A stretch of DNA of 64,000 bases from assembly GCA_032622095.1 (NCBI GenBank), contig CP136066.1, positions 103,995,319 to 104,059,318 on the forward strand. Reading direction: 5' to 3'. Shown here one piece after another: positions 1 to 13,206 of this stretch; positions within the stretch are counted from its first letter, which is position 1; each line of letters starts with the position of its first letter. Made by a program: the position numbers and the translations under genes. Origin of the DNA: Siphonodentalium dalli (lineage: Eukaryota; Mollusca; Scaphopoda; Gadilida; Siphonodentaliidae). Under the pieces are notes generated by a model, which searched no databases, had not been told where the DNA came from, and saw nothing but the letters and a program-made list of their open reading frames with translations.

Positions 1-1350
1 GTAATAATTGGTCGATGACTCGACGACAAGGTTCTCATAGTCACACACGTTTCGATGACAATATGATGTGTCGGCCCATGTATAAAGCTGCGATCTAATT
101 AATCGACCCTCCTTAACGACTTGGACCACCAGTATACCGCGGCCAACCGTGATACCACCTCGCATTCGCGGTTAGACCGCATTTTTAATGCAATGTTTAT
201 ATGAATTGTATTTAGTTTTTTAATTGATTATGCAATCGCGGTCAGTGACAAACTTGTTGAATAAACCGCAAACAATTTATTAATTGAAATATTGTTTTGT
301 GTATTGTTAACTCATCCCTCGAAAGTAGCAAGGCAAAAGGCGATATCGAATATATGGAATACTATTCGGGCCACTTCCTAATGGTGCTTTTGGCGCGCGC
401 CCAAAGCATCATAACATGCGATATTAGTTGCGCACCCAAAGCGACACATAGTCGCATCTTTTGTCGCTTGTTTCACTTTCAGCGCGCACAACAACATGCG
501 ACATTTCGCATGTTTTGGCTCACGCCGAAAGCAACACACGCGACAAAGATGTCACATTATGTCATTCTCGTCGCTCAAATAATACCGTTCTGTTGCTTCT
601 GTCGCTTTCAGCGAGCGCCATTAGGATGAGACATAAGACTGTCGTGCAATTCCAAAACAATGCCGTAGAAGACAATATCAATTTTAAGGGCAGGTTAACT
701 AGGAAGTAAAGATATAAATACGGTATTTATCAATTGAAAACTTGGTGATTGAAAATGCCGCCAAATGTTGAACGCTCATGTCTTTCGATATTTCTAGTTC
801 AAACTCGCTGTTTTTCTCGAAGGTTGTACTACTTTAATCTCATCGCTGTAACAAAACATATGAACTATATATAATAAATATTCAAAATAATCGATTAACA
901 TTTATTAAGTGTTTAGTTGACATAAAAGAAATTCGGTTTGTGGGAAAAGAATTAACACGACGCGTGGCGGTCACGAACAAAGGAACTGTGTGAATAGCAG
1001 TCACGGATAAGAACAATTAATATGATGTACGGCGGTCGCAAAATATTACCAGTACCGCAGTAAGATTATCGAGCACACCGCATGCCATTAACTGCTCGCA
1101 ATCCCGGTGATACCACTTGACCGTGGTTGAATAGCGGTACACACGCCGTTATTAACGGCCTACAGAATACAACCCTAGCGTCAGTACATGCGCATATCAC
1201 AGCACTCTCAGTCTGTATGCATATCAGTTCGTCGCAGACTCCGTAGAAACATCCAATACAGCAGACTCCGTAACTTGACGATGATTTTGCGACATGGTTC
1301 TCAACTCATAGCCACACATGTTTCGTTGAAAATAGATGACAACGATGAAT
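1..1350. repeat. Non-coding stretch with a diverged direct repeat
   Basis: No convincing gene is seen. The stretch near 5-58 (ctcgacgacaaggttctcat, then tcacacacgtttcgatgaca) recurs in diverged form near 1272-1335 (gcgacatggttctcaact, then ccacacatgtttcgttga). The phrase 'ggtgataccac' or close variants also appears near 148 and 1104. This suggests an old dispersed repeat present twice. Two short ORFs between 297 and 709 lie in low-complexity GTCGC/CGCAAC-rich DNA and look non-coding. Confidence 0.4.
374..628. mobile_element. Possible small MITE with imperfect terminal inverted repeats
   Basis: The left edge reads TCCTAATGGTGCTTTTGGCG, and the right edge, reverse complemented, reads TCCTAATGGCGCTCGCTG, giving a terminal inverted repeat of about 13 bases. 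The interior repeats motifs such as ttgtcgctt and acatgcgac. No clear target duplication was found, so this is a tentative call. Confidence 0.3.
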
Positions 1351-3171
1351 CGTGAGTGGCCGATCTGCGTTATCGTGTTAGTTACATGTAGCGATAATTA
1401 ATTCCGAATAAGAGAATATCGACACAACAAGTTGTGACCAACCAATTTCGACTAAACGTTCTACGTTGTTGGCATTGTCCTGTGCTAGTCACTAGTGGTC
1501 GATACCAAATTTCTTCTGAATTATTCTGGTTCGTTATACTCTTGTGTATCTTAAAAAACAGCCACACCACTGTCACGTGTAACAGCGTTGGCTTGGCACA
1601 CCGTGTAACAGTCGAACAACAGCTCGAATATGCCAATGTTATATATAGACATCGGCCGGTTTTCGTAGATTAACATCATTGTCAGATTCACACACAGACC
1701 GAAATCAGACAGTGTTGATATTATTCCAGAACTCCTACAGTATTAGAAGTAAATATGTTATCATATTTCGCCCAAATTGGCCAAAATAAAAATAGTTATC
1801 ATTTTACGGCTTCTTAATTCTGAATACCTCCAAGGTATGGTACAACCGTGAACAAAGGCTTTTATGCCACACGGTTCCAAATAAAAGGTGTAAGCGGGAT
1901 GTAATGTGTTTTCTCCGCTATACTTTACTTTAAAAGGATAAAGGAAGGAGATTCGGCCATTTTGTTCACTTCAAATTGATAATTTATCGCGCACCACATG
2001 ATCGACACACGTGATCGATGCATCTAATCAGCTTGGAACCAACGAGTTGGTACTCTATGGAACCTAACATCTAGGTTCTACAGCCATATACTACATTGGT
2101 ATTACCGGAAGGTACCCCACTATTGGCATTAGATTGCATATATGCACACCGGAGCGCATACATGGATTGTTATATCTGAGAGTGCATGCAACCTCGCACC
2201 AAACCATCGACCATGACATTTATTTTAAATAGTAAATTTCCCGACATTGTGTATGTGCGATGTGATTAATTATAATATGTGAGGTACATCAGATCAATAC
2301 AATAACTAAGTTGTAATGACACGGATTTGTTTGAACATAGTTGTTGTGACCCACGTACATTGAAATGTTACATAACAAAGGATGTTGACACATAATGGTC
2401 TGGGTACACAGGGGATCGGGACATAAGTCACCAAACTTAATGGGGCCCCTGTCTCTGGCTACAGCTGCTGATAAATATTTATCGATAGTGATGTTGTACG
2501 AAGTAATGTAATGAAAACTGTGTTGTTGGTTTAAACATAGATTATTATCCAACACATTTCACGTGATTGTACAAACGGTATTTATACATGTATGCAAGTA
2601 TGGTAAAAGAATGTCAATTTGCTTATTGCTATGACTATAGTTATATTGATATAGATGGGTTTAGTCGGAAAAGGAACGACATAAGCATTATTAAGGTGGT
2701 CCGTGGATGCGGCAGTGTGTAGTTTGAGTAGTTATGTGTGTTGGAAAGAAAACTATATATAGAATAGGACCGACAGAGGAAAGATGTGGTAGATTTGTAG
2801 ATTTCCAAAACCTCTCATTCGATTAAAATAGTATTAGAGTATACATGTGGAGTATGTGTAGCGCAACTACGGATAATAAATATGGCTCAGATGCGGATTC
2901 TTGTATGTTCATGACGTTTATTTATTAAATCGTATTATGTCCAAAATTTAATTTTTTTTAAACGATTTGAATATATTGGTGTTACAATTCTTGTTTAGAT
3001 TGTCATCACCACAAAGGATCAAAGTGTAGTTGAGCATAAGATAAAAAAAAATTCGGTACACCATTCAATAGTTGGCGACGGGCTCGTTCGTATTGTGGAC
3101 ATTGGCATATAAAGTGTCTTCAATCTCACCATATACACAGCGATCAGTATCATATAGTATAAGTTACAGTG
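1351..3171. other. Non-coding stretch, nothing recognised
   Basis: AT-rich sequence. The ORFs are short and on both strands, and none shows a domain, splice-site pairing or recognisable repeat structure. Confidence 0.4.
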
Positions 3172-3179
3172 TATAGGTC

Positions 3180-3292
3180 AAGTTGTCTGGTATAGCGTGG
3201 TACGGGGCGAGGTGGGACCAAAACCACCAGACTCGAAGCGAAGGGTGGTTTTGATCCCGCCAAGCCTGGTACCACGATATAGCAGACAGCTG
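3180..3292. repeat. Foldback hairpin, about 45-bp arms
   Basis: The left arm (agttgtctggtatagcgtgg and onward to 3227) pairs with the right arm (3245-3292, ending accacgatatagcagacagc). The loop is the CG-bearing stretch around 'agactcgaagcga'. It has the same style as the hairpins at 24749, 41227, 59965 and 60289: a long near-perfect stem with a short CG-containing loop. The minus-strand ORF across it is a by-product. Confidence 0.7.
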
Positions 3293-3847
3293 GGGACTCT
3301 GTATTTACCATGTCGACAATTTTATCTGACATTAGAAACATTGAATCACGCATGAGTTTCAATGAATAGTGTAATACAGCAAAAAAAGAACACTTTGCCC
3401 CTTGTCAAATCTGATAGTATATTCGGGTTAACTGTGGGGATGTGAGGTGTAGATGTAGATAGGATAGGATAATTTTTATTTACAATATACACACATGGAA
3501 AGTACAATTACAAATAAATATTATTATTAATATACTATTCATCTATAGTGTTAGGGTGATATAGTCATGACTGACTGTCTTCCTATCACCCCTGAATGTG
3601 ATGACAGATTATATGAAGAAGATGGCCGAATTAATTAGCATGTTTTTTTGGTTACGTTCATCGTGTGCAGACTGGGTGTTTTTATATAGGCATTGTTAGG
3701 GCGATGGTACGAAAAGTTGTTCATATGTATAGGCACCTACTTGGTCGATATAATGAATGAATACTATGAATATACCTGTGTGCGTGGAACCGAGTAGGAA
3801 TAATGTGAGTGAGGTATTTTAATTAACATGTATACTTGAGTGATTTT

Positions 3848-5135
3848 GTTTGTTTTTTGTTTGTTTGTTTGTTTTATATTTGTTAGCTGAAAATTATGTA
3901 TCATTTATGCAATCAGTGCATATTCGGTTTTTGCATCGAACGCTTGCTGAATAGGTAGTAATAATATCCACTTTCAAACGTTTTCGGAAGACATGTCTTG
4001 ATTGCTTTGAGGTATATTTACTTTCTACGGAATTCCACATAAAGGGGAATGAATGGTATGGGAAACTTTAGAAAAAGAGAATTTGTTTTGTACTATGGGA
4101 TCAGATTGCCGTCTATTTGGTTCTGCTCTCTTGTCATACATACCAGAAAAAGACACTGGTAAGCGACCGTATTTCCAATCATGTATGCAAATGGATGCAT
4201 GTAATTTATGTAAATCATCTATTTTTTAAATGTTTTCTTGTTCGAAAAGAGGACTTTGTAATAAATATAGTTTCTTCACTGCTGGTACATGTCCCCATAT
4301 TTAGATGCCATAATCTAAGTGGCTTTGAATTTGGGCGAAGTATAATGTTTTGAGAGACTTGCTCGGGAGAAAATGTTTAACTTTATTAATGCCATAAATT
4401 GCATGTACCATTTTGAGTATGCAATGGAAATGTGTTTGTTAAAGGTCAGGTTTTCATCTAGATGGATACCTAAAAAATTGGCAGACGATTAGTTCCGCAT
4501 GTTCCCTATCCGCCGAAGTTCGGCTTCATTAAGATATATTTTAATTGTATTCCATTTTTGTCATTGTTTTGTGGATGTAAGAGCATATAATTGCTCTTGT
4601 TAGCATTGATGGCTAGTTTGTTGCAGCAACACCAGTCAGATAGATTTCTTAATTCATTATTGACATAACTTTGGATTAACGCCTCATTTGGTCCACTTGC
4701 CATAAGGGTTGTATCGTCGGTAAATGATAACAGTTCCATAATAGTTGCATTTGACATATCGTTCACGTAGAGAACAATTATGGGCCCGAGTAATGATCCT
4801 TGAGGAACACCATATAAAGTTTTAAGGGGATTTGACTTAATTCCATTGAATTATACGTATTGTCGTATCATTGAGATAGCTTCGAAACCATTTGTTTGCC
4901 ATGCCTCTAATTCCATAATGTTCCATTTTTGTAAATAAGATGTCGTGGTTTATTGTGCCAAAAGCTTATTGCATATACGCAAAATAAAGATCGTAATAGC
5001 TTGCGATCAATCGTGAAATCAGTCTTGTTTATTTCAGCCATGTATGTTTCCAAATTACCCCATTCAAGTTACAACCAGTTAGTTGTCGTTTTCAGCGCTG
5101 AGAAAGGTGACTTCAAAATTGAATCGTTGGCCTCA
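3848..5135 (-). pseudogene. Dead non-LTR retrotransposon fragment, reverse transcriptase and 3' end
   Basis: The minus strand reads through reverse-transcriptase landmarks in order. Near 4960-4870 there is a block with '[17 protein letters not shown]' and 'KWFRSYLND', the usual region before the catalytic motif. At about 4815-4780 there is 'GVPQGSLLGPI' followed by 'YVNDM'. At about 4725 there is 'LLSFTDDTTL', matching the conserved FADD box with A changed to T. Then come 'WCCCNKLAIN..KS' and, near 4470, 'FLGIHLDENLTF', typical of the post-RT region of Jockey/CR1-like elements. Stops and frameshifts interrupt the frame (for example near 4845), so it is inactive. A (TTTG)n tract at 3848-3885, which is (CAAA)n on the coding strand, may be its 3' tail. 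The clade cannot be fixed by eye. Confidence 0.8.
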
Positions 5136-6340
5136 TATTACAATGATTGAAGTTAACACGACACACCTGCATATAGTACTGTCATAAGAACACAACTTTT
5201 CAATGGTCGAACATTCGATTTGTTTATAAAACAGTAGCTTAATTTAATTGTCTTAACTAATACATGTTTATCGTATATCTACTTGTGTTGAGTGACACTA
5301 TTCATTTAACTGATAGATAGAACAGTTATTCAGGCGCATTGAAATCCTGAACGTTTCAATAATTCCTACAATATTGTTTAGACTCAAATGGTTTGGACCT
5401 GTTTTGTGTGACATCGAAGTGATGTAGATTTCGAAAGGGCCAGCAATAATCTAATTGTATAATGTGTGTAATTTCCGATTTTATTACTTATTCAATTTCA
5501 CGTTAGTTGGTTCGAGGCGGAGAGAAAATTTCATCATTTCAAAATGCTGATTGGTCGATTTGAATTGGAGATAAGACTTGGTAAATATATTTACAGTATG
5601 TAATTTGGGATATAAAACAAAAGTTGAGTGTTACTATCGACTGGTTCTGCACACGGATGTCTGATACATGTACTTCGTGATCCTATTGGTTAGATGTGTA
5701 TATATCGAGGGCTTCTAATGCCAAAGCAACAGTCACTTTTTACTATCTACAACGTCTGGCGATCGCATCCATAATCTTTTTGTTTGTACATGTAGCCGAT
5801 ATATAGCGGCTAGAATTTGTATATATATGTTCTTGACCTAAACAAACCTTCTTGAGATATCCAACTATGATATATCACCTACACTGTAAATACAGGGTCC
5901 TCAACAGACCAAGTACACCCAGTATGCTGGTTAGTAACCGACACTGTAAGAATAGTTATTTTAAGAACTGTAATACGTTCTACAGATGTGATCATTTGTC
6001 TTCTAACATATGTCCGATACCAATAAATGATAGTTCTTTTATCTTATACATGTGGCTGTGAGATTGTTCACGCTCGATATAACGCGGTGGTGTCAACAAA
6101 GCATATTCATTTATTTTGATATAAACATTTTCGTTTCCTGTTCAGCACTATTAGATACAAAATATAATACAACGTATAATACATGACGCATGATAAGGCA
6201 CGGGGTAGGGCTTTGGCTGTAAGCTTGAAGCTTATAAAAGTGTCAGTTACCGAAATGCAACTATTTCACCAGTGCGTCGATTTGTTTTTGATTTTTTACG
6301 ATTTAGTTTAGAGGCTAGTATGTTGAGTCTATTATGCATA
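5136..6340. other. Non-coding stretch, nothing recognised
   Basis: AT-rich DNA with no supported gene. The short ORF at 5852-6061 has no domain or codon-bias signal I can see. Confidence 0.35.
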
Positions 6341-6342
6341 CT

Positions 6343-6492
6343 ATAATTTAATAATAGGTTAATTGTCTATATAATAATAGGTTACATTGTCTATTTAATA
6401 ATAGTTTACATTGTCTATTTAATAATAGGTTATATTGTCTATTTAGTAATAGGTTACATTGTCTATTTAATAATAGGTTACATTGTCTTTTC
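6343..6492. repeat. Tandem repeat, about 24-bp unit, about 5-6 copies
   Basis: The unit is close to 'aataataggttacattgtct' plus 'attt', repeated head to tail with a few substitutions (gttacatt, gttatatt, gtttacatt). Confidence 0.85.
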
Positions 6493-7272
6493 AAATTTTT
6501 AATCGTGAAGTTCACATGGATCGACTTAATGACGTTTTTTGAAGGCCGTAATGAAGTGCATGTATCTATTGGGGCTGGGAAATACTGATGATATTTGCCA
6601 CTAGTGGGGTGTCAGTTTGTCTTAATGAACCGATAGACTCTATCTTGGAAGTCAATCTCCTGTGAGGAATGAGCAGTACTATCGTCCAGGTACATGCCTG
6701 TACACCTATATACGCAACTGACAAACATGTAATTATTTTAGTTAGCGACAAGAGACATCGCAGACTAACTGAGTTGTATTACGTTGTATCCTTATAACGG
6801 ACAACATGAAGAGATTCTATTTTCAACACAACGCAAGCCGTAATGATTACCATATATGGCAATGGGGCACGTGCGTCATGACAACTCTTTTTTTTGTAAT
6901 CGATAAAAGATGGCGACTGTCTGTGAAGCGAAGGAAATTCGACGTTTATTTATGTCAATAAAGTTTTAGTTTTGAGGATTTGACAGGTTTGTTATTATAG
7001 TAAAATCCGTTTGTATCATGCATGCAGATTGATTCGCAATATTGCTTTTATTCAAATATCGAACGTGTATATATATAATCGGAACCTGAGTTATAACGCA
7101 ACACCCACTGTGGACGGCTTAACGCAAACGACGGTTCGGTTCATCACAACCAACCAACAGAACGCAGTCGTGTGAACGCTACATAATTATTGCGTTGTAT
7201 TTCGGAACACGAGATGCGCCTCACGACAAAGACGGTGCCACTCTATGCGATTCTTGCCCCTCATTGTAGGGT
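6493..7272. other. Non-coding stretch, nothing recognised
   Basis: No gene or repeat structure is supported here. It precedes the large minisatellite. Confidence 0.35.
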
Positions 7273-9030
7273 GATGGACACAGTCTACTCATGTTCTATA
7301 CAGTCTATTCGGGTTTTACACAGTCTACTCGGGTGCCACACTGTCTACTCGGGTTTTACACTAGTGTTCTACACAATCTACTCGGGTTATACACAGTCTA
7401 TTCGGGTTCTACACAGTCTACTCGGGTTCTACACAGTCTACTCGGGTTCTACATAGTCACTCGGGTTCTACAGTCTACTCGGGTTATACACAGTCTATTC
7501 GGGTTCTACACAGTCTACTCGGGTTATACAGTCTACTCGGGTTATACAGTCTACTCGGGTTATACAGTCTACTCGGGTTCTACAGTCTACTCGGGTTATA
7601 CAGTCTAGGTTCTACAGTCTACTCGGGTTCTACAGTCTACTCGGGTTATACAGTCTACTCGGGTTATACAGTCTACTCGAGTTACACAGTCTACTCGGGT
7701 TATACAGTCTACTCGGGTTACACAGTCTACTCGGGTTATACAGTCTACTCGGGTTATACAGTCTACTCGGGTTACACAGTCTACTCGGGTTATACAGTCT
7801 AGGTTATACAGTCTACTCGGGTTCTACAGTCTACTCGGGTTATACAGTCTACTCGGGTTCTACAGTCTACACGGGTTATACAGTCTACTCGGGTTATACA
7901 GTCTACTCGGGTTATACAGTCTACTCGGGTTATACAGTCTAGGTTATACAGTCTACTCGGGTTCTACAGTCTACTCGGGTTATACAGTCTACTCGGGTTC
8001 TACAGTCTACTCGGGTTCTACAGTCTACTCGGGTTATACAGTCTACTCGGGTTATACAGTCTACTCGGGTTACACAGTCTACTCGGGTTATACAGTCTAC
8101 TCGGGTTATACAGTCTACTCGGGTTATACAGTCTACTCGGGTTCTACAGTCTACTCGGGTTATACAGTCTACTCGGGTTATACAGTCTACTCGGGTTCTA
8201 CAGTCTACTCGGGTTATACAGTCTACTCGGGTTATACAGTCTACTCGGGTTATACAGTCTACTCGGGTTATACAGTCTACTCGGGTTCTACAGTCTACTC
8301 GGGTTATACAGTCTACTCGGGTTATACAGTCTACTCGGGTTCTACACAGTCTACTCGGGTTATACAGTCTACTCGGGTTCTACAGTCTACTCGGGTTATA
8401 TACAGTCACTCGGGTTCTACACAGTCACTCGGGTTCTATACAGTCACTCGGGCTCTACACGGTCTACGCGGGTTCTCCACAGTCTACTCGGGTTATACAG
8501 TCTACTCGAGTTATACAGTCTACTCGGGTTCTACACAGTCACTCGGGCTATACACGGTCTACGCGGGTTCTCCACAGTCTACTCGGGTTATACAGTCTAC
8601 TCGGGTTCTACACAGTCACTCGGGTTCTACACAGTCACTCGGGCTCTACACGGTCTACGCGGGTTCTCCACAGTCTACTCGGATTATACAGTCTACTCGG
8701 GTTCTACACAGTCTACACATTAATTGTAAACAGTCTACTCGGGTTATACACAGTAGTTGTAAACAGTCTACTCGGGTTCTACACGGTAGTGGTAAACAGT
8801 CTACTCGGGTTCTACACGGTAGTGGTAAACAGTCTACTCGGGTTCTACACGGTAGTGGTAAACAGTCTACTCGGGTTCTACTCTGTAGTTGTAAACAATA
8901 TATTCGGGTTCTACACAGTAGTTGTAAAAAGTCTACTCGGATTATACACAGGAGTTGTAAACAGTGTACTCGGGTTCTACACAGTAGTTGTAAATAGTCT
9001 ACTAGGGTTCTACACAGTAGTTGAAAATAT
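7273..9030. repeat. Minisatellite, 18-bp core changing to about 33-bp units
   Basis: About 1.75 kb is made almost entirely of variants of 'cagtctactcgggttata'. Units of 18 bp dominate from about 7500 to 8400, with 20-bp versions (tacacagtctactcgggttc) near the left edge and at 8340-8720. From about 8720 to 9020 the unit lengthens to about 33 bp by gaining 'gtagtggtaaa' between cores. Several ORFs run through it only because 18 and 33 are multiples of three. They are not genes. Confidence 0.95.
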
Positions 9031-9229
9031 TAGAGAGGTTCCAAAAACTCGGGTTTTATGTCGCATCAGACATTCTTTTCGCACAATGGACGACGACGAG
9101 TAGGATTATTGAACTTGGCAGGGCAGAACGTGAGCAATTATTTTTATCTTTTTTTTTTCCTTTTTTTTTTTTACATTTTTTAACAATTATTATAAAAAAC
9201 TAGAATGAAACTGTAATTGCACAGCAATT
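9031..9229. other. T-rich linker after the minisatellite
   Basis: Contains a long T-rich run (9146-9180). No gene is seen. Confidence 0.4.
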
Positions 9230-9234
9230 TCGAT

Positions 9235-10580
9235 ACTTCCATGTTCGCCAATGACGGAAATTGTGTCACCTGATAAAGCGTCAGTTTTCAGGAGACACAT
9301 ATCAGTATGGTGATACTGTAGCTGATAGTAATACTCGGCAACCACAGATTCTATCCACCAAATTCCATCAAAATCTGCACCAAATACAATTTGAGATACT
9401 TACCAACACGCCCGTTCTCGCAAACCGGAAGTGAAATCCATCAACTATATATATCATTAGAGAGCGCAGAGTTTGCTGCACATCATGCAAAAGGTCCCAA
9501 CTCGATATCTCAAGCCCTTATGGATTTCATATGAAGAGCGTTGTTTTATCCTTCGACCAGTAGTGAACTTTTAAACCGGAAGTGCGAACCCTATCATTTT
9601 TCGGCGGTTCATAACACACAAACATGCGCAAATAATGAAAAAAGTCCGAACCCGATATCTCAAGCGTTTAGGAGGAGATCTCTTCACAACAATAAAACCG
9701 ATAAAGAGCGTTTTACCCAAAGGTCAAGGTCAGACGAAGTTCCCTATTAGTTCATCGACTGCCAATGCGCAATGACTAATGACTAATCAATCGGCCAAGC
9801 CGTTTCGGCGATATAAGAAATCAAACCTCGATTTTGCAAGTCATTTTAGTGGCGCGAAGACCCCCAAAAATCAACAAAATGTCGATAACTCTGAAGGTCA
9901 AGGTCGGAAATAAACCAGGTTTTTAAACAGCCATAACTATCGAAGTTTATGTCCGATTTTTAAAATTCGAGTTGCATAGCAATCAGTGGCATCTACTGAT
10001 GACGTCTACCAAATTTCATCAAAATATGCGCTAAAATAGTTTTGAGATACATACCCACACGCCCGTTCTCCCGAACCGGAAGTGATATCCGTTAACTATA
10101 TATATCGTTCGAGAGCGCAGAGTTTGCTACACATCAGGCAAACAGTCCCAACTCAATATCTCGAGCCATTCTGGATTTCCTATAATGAGCGTTATTTTAT
10201 CCTTCGACCAGTAGCGAACTTTTAAACCGGAAGTGCGAACCCTATCATTTTTTCATAACACACATACATGCGCAAATCATGAAAAAAATCCGAACTCGAT
10301 ATCTCAAGCCGTTTAGGAGGAGATACGATAACAACAATAAAACCGATAAAGAGCGTTTTTTCCAAAGGTCATGGTCAGACGAAATTCCCTATTTATACAT
10401 CGACTTCGTATACTCAATGGCTATGCAGGTACCAATTTTAAATCAATAGGTCTAGCCGTTTTGACGATATAAGAATTCAAACATCGATTTTGCAAGTGAC
10501 TTTTATGTCGCGAAAAACCCCCAAAAATCAACAAAATGGCGATAACTCCGAAGGTCAAGGTCGGACGGAATTCTCAATAG
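9235..10580. repeat. Two diverged tandem copies of a ~650-bp repeat
   Basis: Landmarks recur with a constant offset of about 651-656 bp: 'cacgcccgttctc' at about 9406 and 10057, 'gagagcgcagagtttgct' at about 9458 and 10109, 'aacttttaaaccggaagtgc' in both, and 'aaaatcaacaaaatg.cgataact' at about 9868 and 10524. Phrases such as 'gaaggtcaaggtcgga' suggest a dispersed, possibly bivalve-type repeat family. Copies differ by many substitutions, so the duplication is old. No ORF is conserved between copies. Confidence 0.85.
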
Positions 10581-10763
10581 GCCATTTACCGAGATCTTCC
10601 AAAGTTATATACTGAACCCGAAAGCAGCAGGTGAATCGGTCCAGCCGTTCCGGAGATTAAGGCATGTTATCGGAATAATAGGAATAAGAAAAAAAATAAA
10701 AGCCAGAAGAATTACAATATACTTCCATTTAACATGGAAGTATAATAATATTAAATTTGTTAG

Positions 10764-10832
10764 GCCAATGCATTCTCTTATATAGGCGATGCGACATATG
10801 GTCGACTCGCATATATAAGAGAAAGCATTGGC
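10764..10832. repeat. Solo 69-bp palindrome of the hairpin-ended element family
   Basis: Starts GCCAATGCATTCTCTTATAT and ends with its reverse complement, around a 'catatggtcg' loop. It is closely related to the palindromes that end the elements at 22.5 and 63.0 kb, but no partner hairpin or internal segment is next to it. It may be a truncated or recombined remnant. The sequence 'tatacttccatttaacatgg' nearby is a smaller separate palindrome. Confidence 0.8.
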
Positions 10833-13206
10833 ACAGTGTTTTCGTCGGATTGTCGCCAATTCTGTTATTTGTCAAAGCCGTGCCCTTATCAAGATGGTAT
10901 ACCCCTTGCCCCAGGTTGCGTTTAGGTTATTAAACAAATGCACGGTACTCGTGAGACAATGGGACTAAATTGAATTTGAATGCCATAATGCAGTTTGTTT
11001 GCTATTTTGTGGCTGCATATGGGTATGTAAACCATGCATTTACTCTCACCAAAAGAGAGGTACAGAAACCTGCAGCCCAGGGACTATACTGGCACTGGAC
11101 ATGGTCATATGACTTTATCATATGAATTTATGACCACATTCCAAGTAAGTGAACACAACAATCTTGTTACCCCTTTGCTGTGCCATGCATTGCTGCTCAA
11201 TGTCAAATAATGCCAATCGTCCATTCTTGCTTAGATGACCAAATATGGGTGATAACATTCCAGACGTGTTGCTGTATTCTGCTACCATGTATGAAGATAC
11301 ACCCGAAGACCGAAGACTTTCCGAATATGCATTTCCCCCCTTTTGTGGTGTCTATTTGTCAAGTTCTTTGTGTATATGCGCCGTGTTTTGTTTTCCTTGA
11401 CTACATCAATATAATCACTTATTTCATTAGTAAGACAAATGCCGTCAACTGATTACCTATATCTGATAAGTTATTTCGACATCCCTGACAGTAAGTCCAA
11501 AAATTCTCCTTGAGTCATTAACAACAATCGAAGTTGATTAATTGAATCGATCCGACTTATTTATTATCGCGTTGTATCCACCAAGCAATAATGATTATTA
11601 ACTGTATAGTCTATGCGGTGCTGGGGGTGACCGTCGCACATCGGGGGGATTTTTTGTTCTCAAAGTCGACATGCAATGCCAAATTGCCACAATGAGACTG
11701 TGTTTCAACCTGACATCCACGTTGTGGTATACACGTCAACGTTCTGCTTGATGATGAAACTGCTGAGTTTTATATTAGTACAATAATAATTGTAGATACA
11801 ATGCCGACTAAATAGACATATTCAATCCTCTATAACCAATGTAGGTGTCCCATGGTAATGGCTCATTAGACCCGCTTACACAAACTGTCAAGCGATGACA
11901 ACCAATTTATAATCCTGATAAGTGCGGGTATGCACAGGATGGACAACTTAGTTTATATATCTCGCCAATTTTGTCAATGCGTACTGGGGTCATTGGTTTT
12001 CAATCTCAGTGGAGTCATGTTCCATTGAAATAACCGAAACAAATCTTAAACAAACCTGACATAATAAGTATATGTGTCGTTATATTCTCGCAGCTGCTAG
12101 GGTCCTATCACACGTGGATGTATGCTTATTTGTACATGCTAATGCTTTAAATGGTAAGTGTGAGGCCTGGGTATTGATTGTGCTAAGTCCCATGAATTTT
12201 GGATGCATGAAAGTTGGTCTCACACTGTAGGTATTGCACGACTCTCCGTCACACGTACACAACTATGAGAATTACGTACAGTACGGTTAAAACTATATCA
12301 TCCAATTTATATATCAGTATGGAGCAATGTGGGCAATTATCCAAAGATGAAATTTCAAGTACAAGGATTAGAAAGCCACACATTTAGAAGACGTGCTCAA
12401 AATGTCATATACTCAGTTAGCATTAGAATGATGCTTGTCATACTAAAGTTGTCCCTTTCGCTGATGCTAATCCATTTCAACCAACGGGATGACAACTCGT
12501 TGGTCACATGTTACCAGCCATCGAGTTGGAAATGGTTCAGATCGTCGGAGTTCAATGCAATATATCGATACGACTTATATCGTAATTCAAATTCTCGAGA
12601 AATATACTAGCCGTTGAGTACTTTTAACACAAACAATAAGTAGCAGCTCCTTAGCACGATCGACAATTTTCTGCAATGGAACAACCTATTTATCTGATAT
12701 ATGTCAAATATTCATGATTCTGTTAATTCTCCCCAGGATACATTGTACGATATGCGTGAAAGATTTATATGTATCTGACCGAAAGCATATATTCAATCCT
12801 GCGATTATCACATATATCAGATCATGTACATAGGTGTGGTAGTTATTGTGTGCTTTATCTAAGTAGACGACCCAGAAAACAATTGATTTTGAATTATTAT
12901 GTTTAGCTTAATATTGGGGCATTTGAAGCCGTAATTGGTCGGTATTATTTGACTAAGTTTACCATGTGAGCACCATACAATCAAACCAGGTTCCACCGTT
13001 GGATATGGCGACGGTCCTATATTCGACAATGACACACGTTCTTGTCAAGTTATTGTCGTTGGAATTTGTTTTTTTAGAGTTAGATGTAGATTATTCATTT
13101 GTAGAATAACAATCAATTATCATGACAATCGTCGTCAAAAATGAATGACATTGATAATTTAATCGATTCAATGATTGTTGACACTGTGACTTGGTGAATT
13201 TAAATT
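10833..13206. other. Non-coding stretch with one repeat shared with 14.2 kb
   Basis: No gene is supported. About 75 bp at 11375-11450 (tgcgccgtgttttgttttcc, then gactacatcaatataatcac) recurs diverged at 14240-14312. ORFs at 11180-11452, 12080-12262 and 12329-12610 show no recognisable domain or splice context. Confidence 0.4.

Noticed and set aside
7273-9030. CRISPR-like repeat array
   Set aside because: Units are contiguous variants with no unique spacers, in a spliced eukaryotic genome; this is a minisatellite.
7190-9103. Repetitive ORFs reading 'YTVYSG' or 'NSLLGFYTVV'
   Set aside because: Produced by the 18- and 33-bp minisatellite, whose unit lengths are multiples of three.
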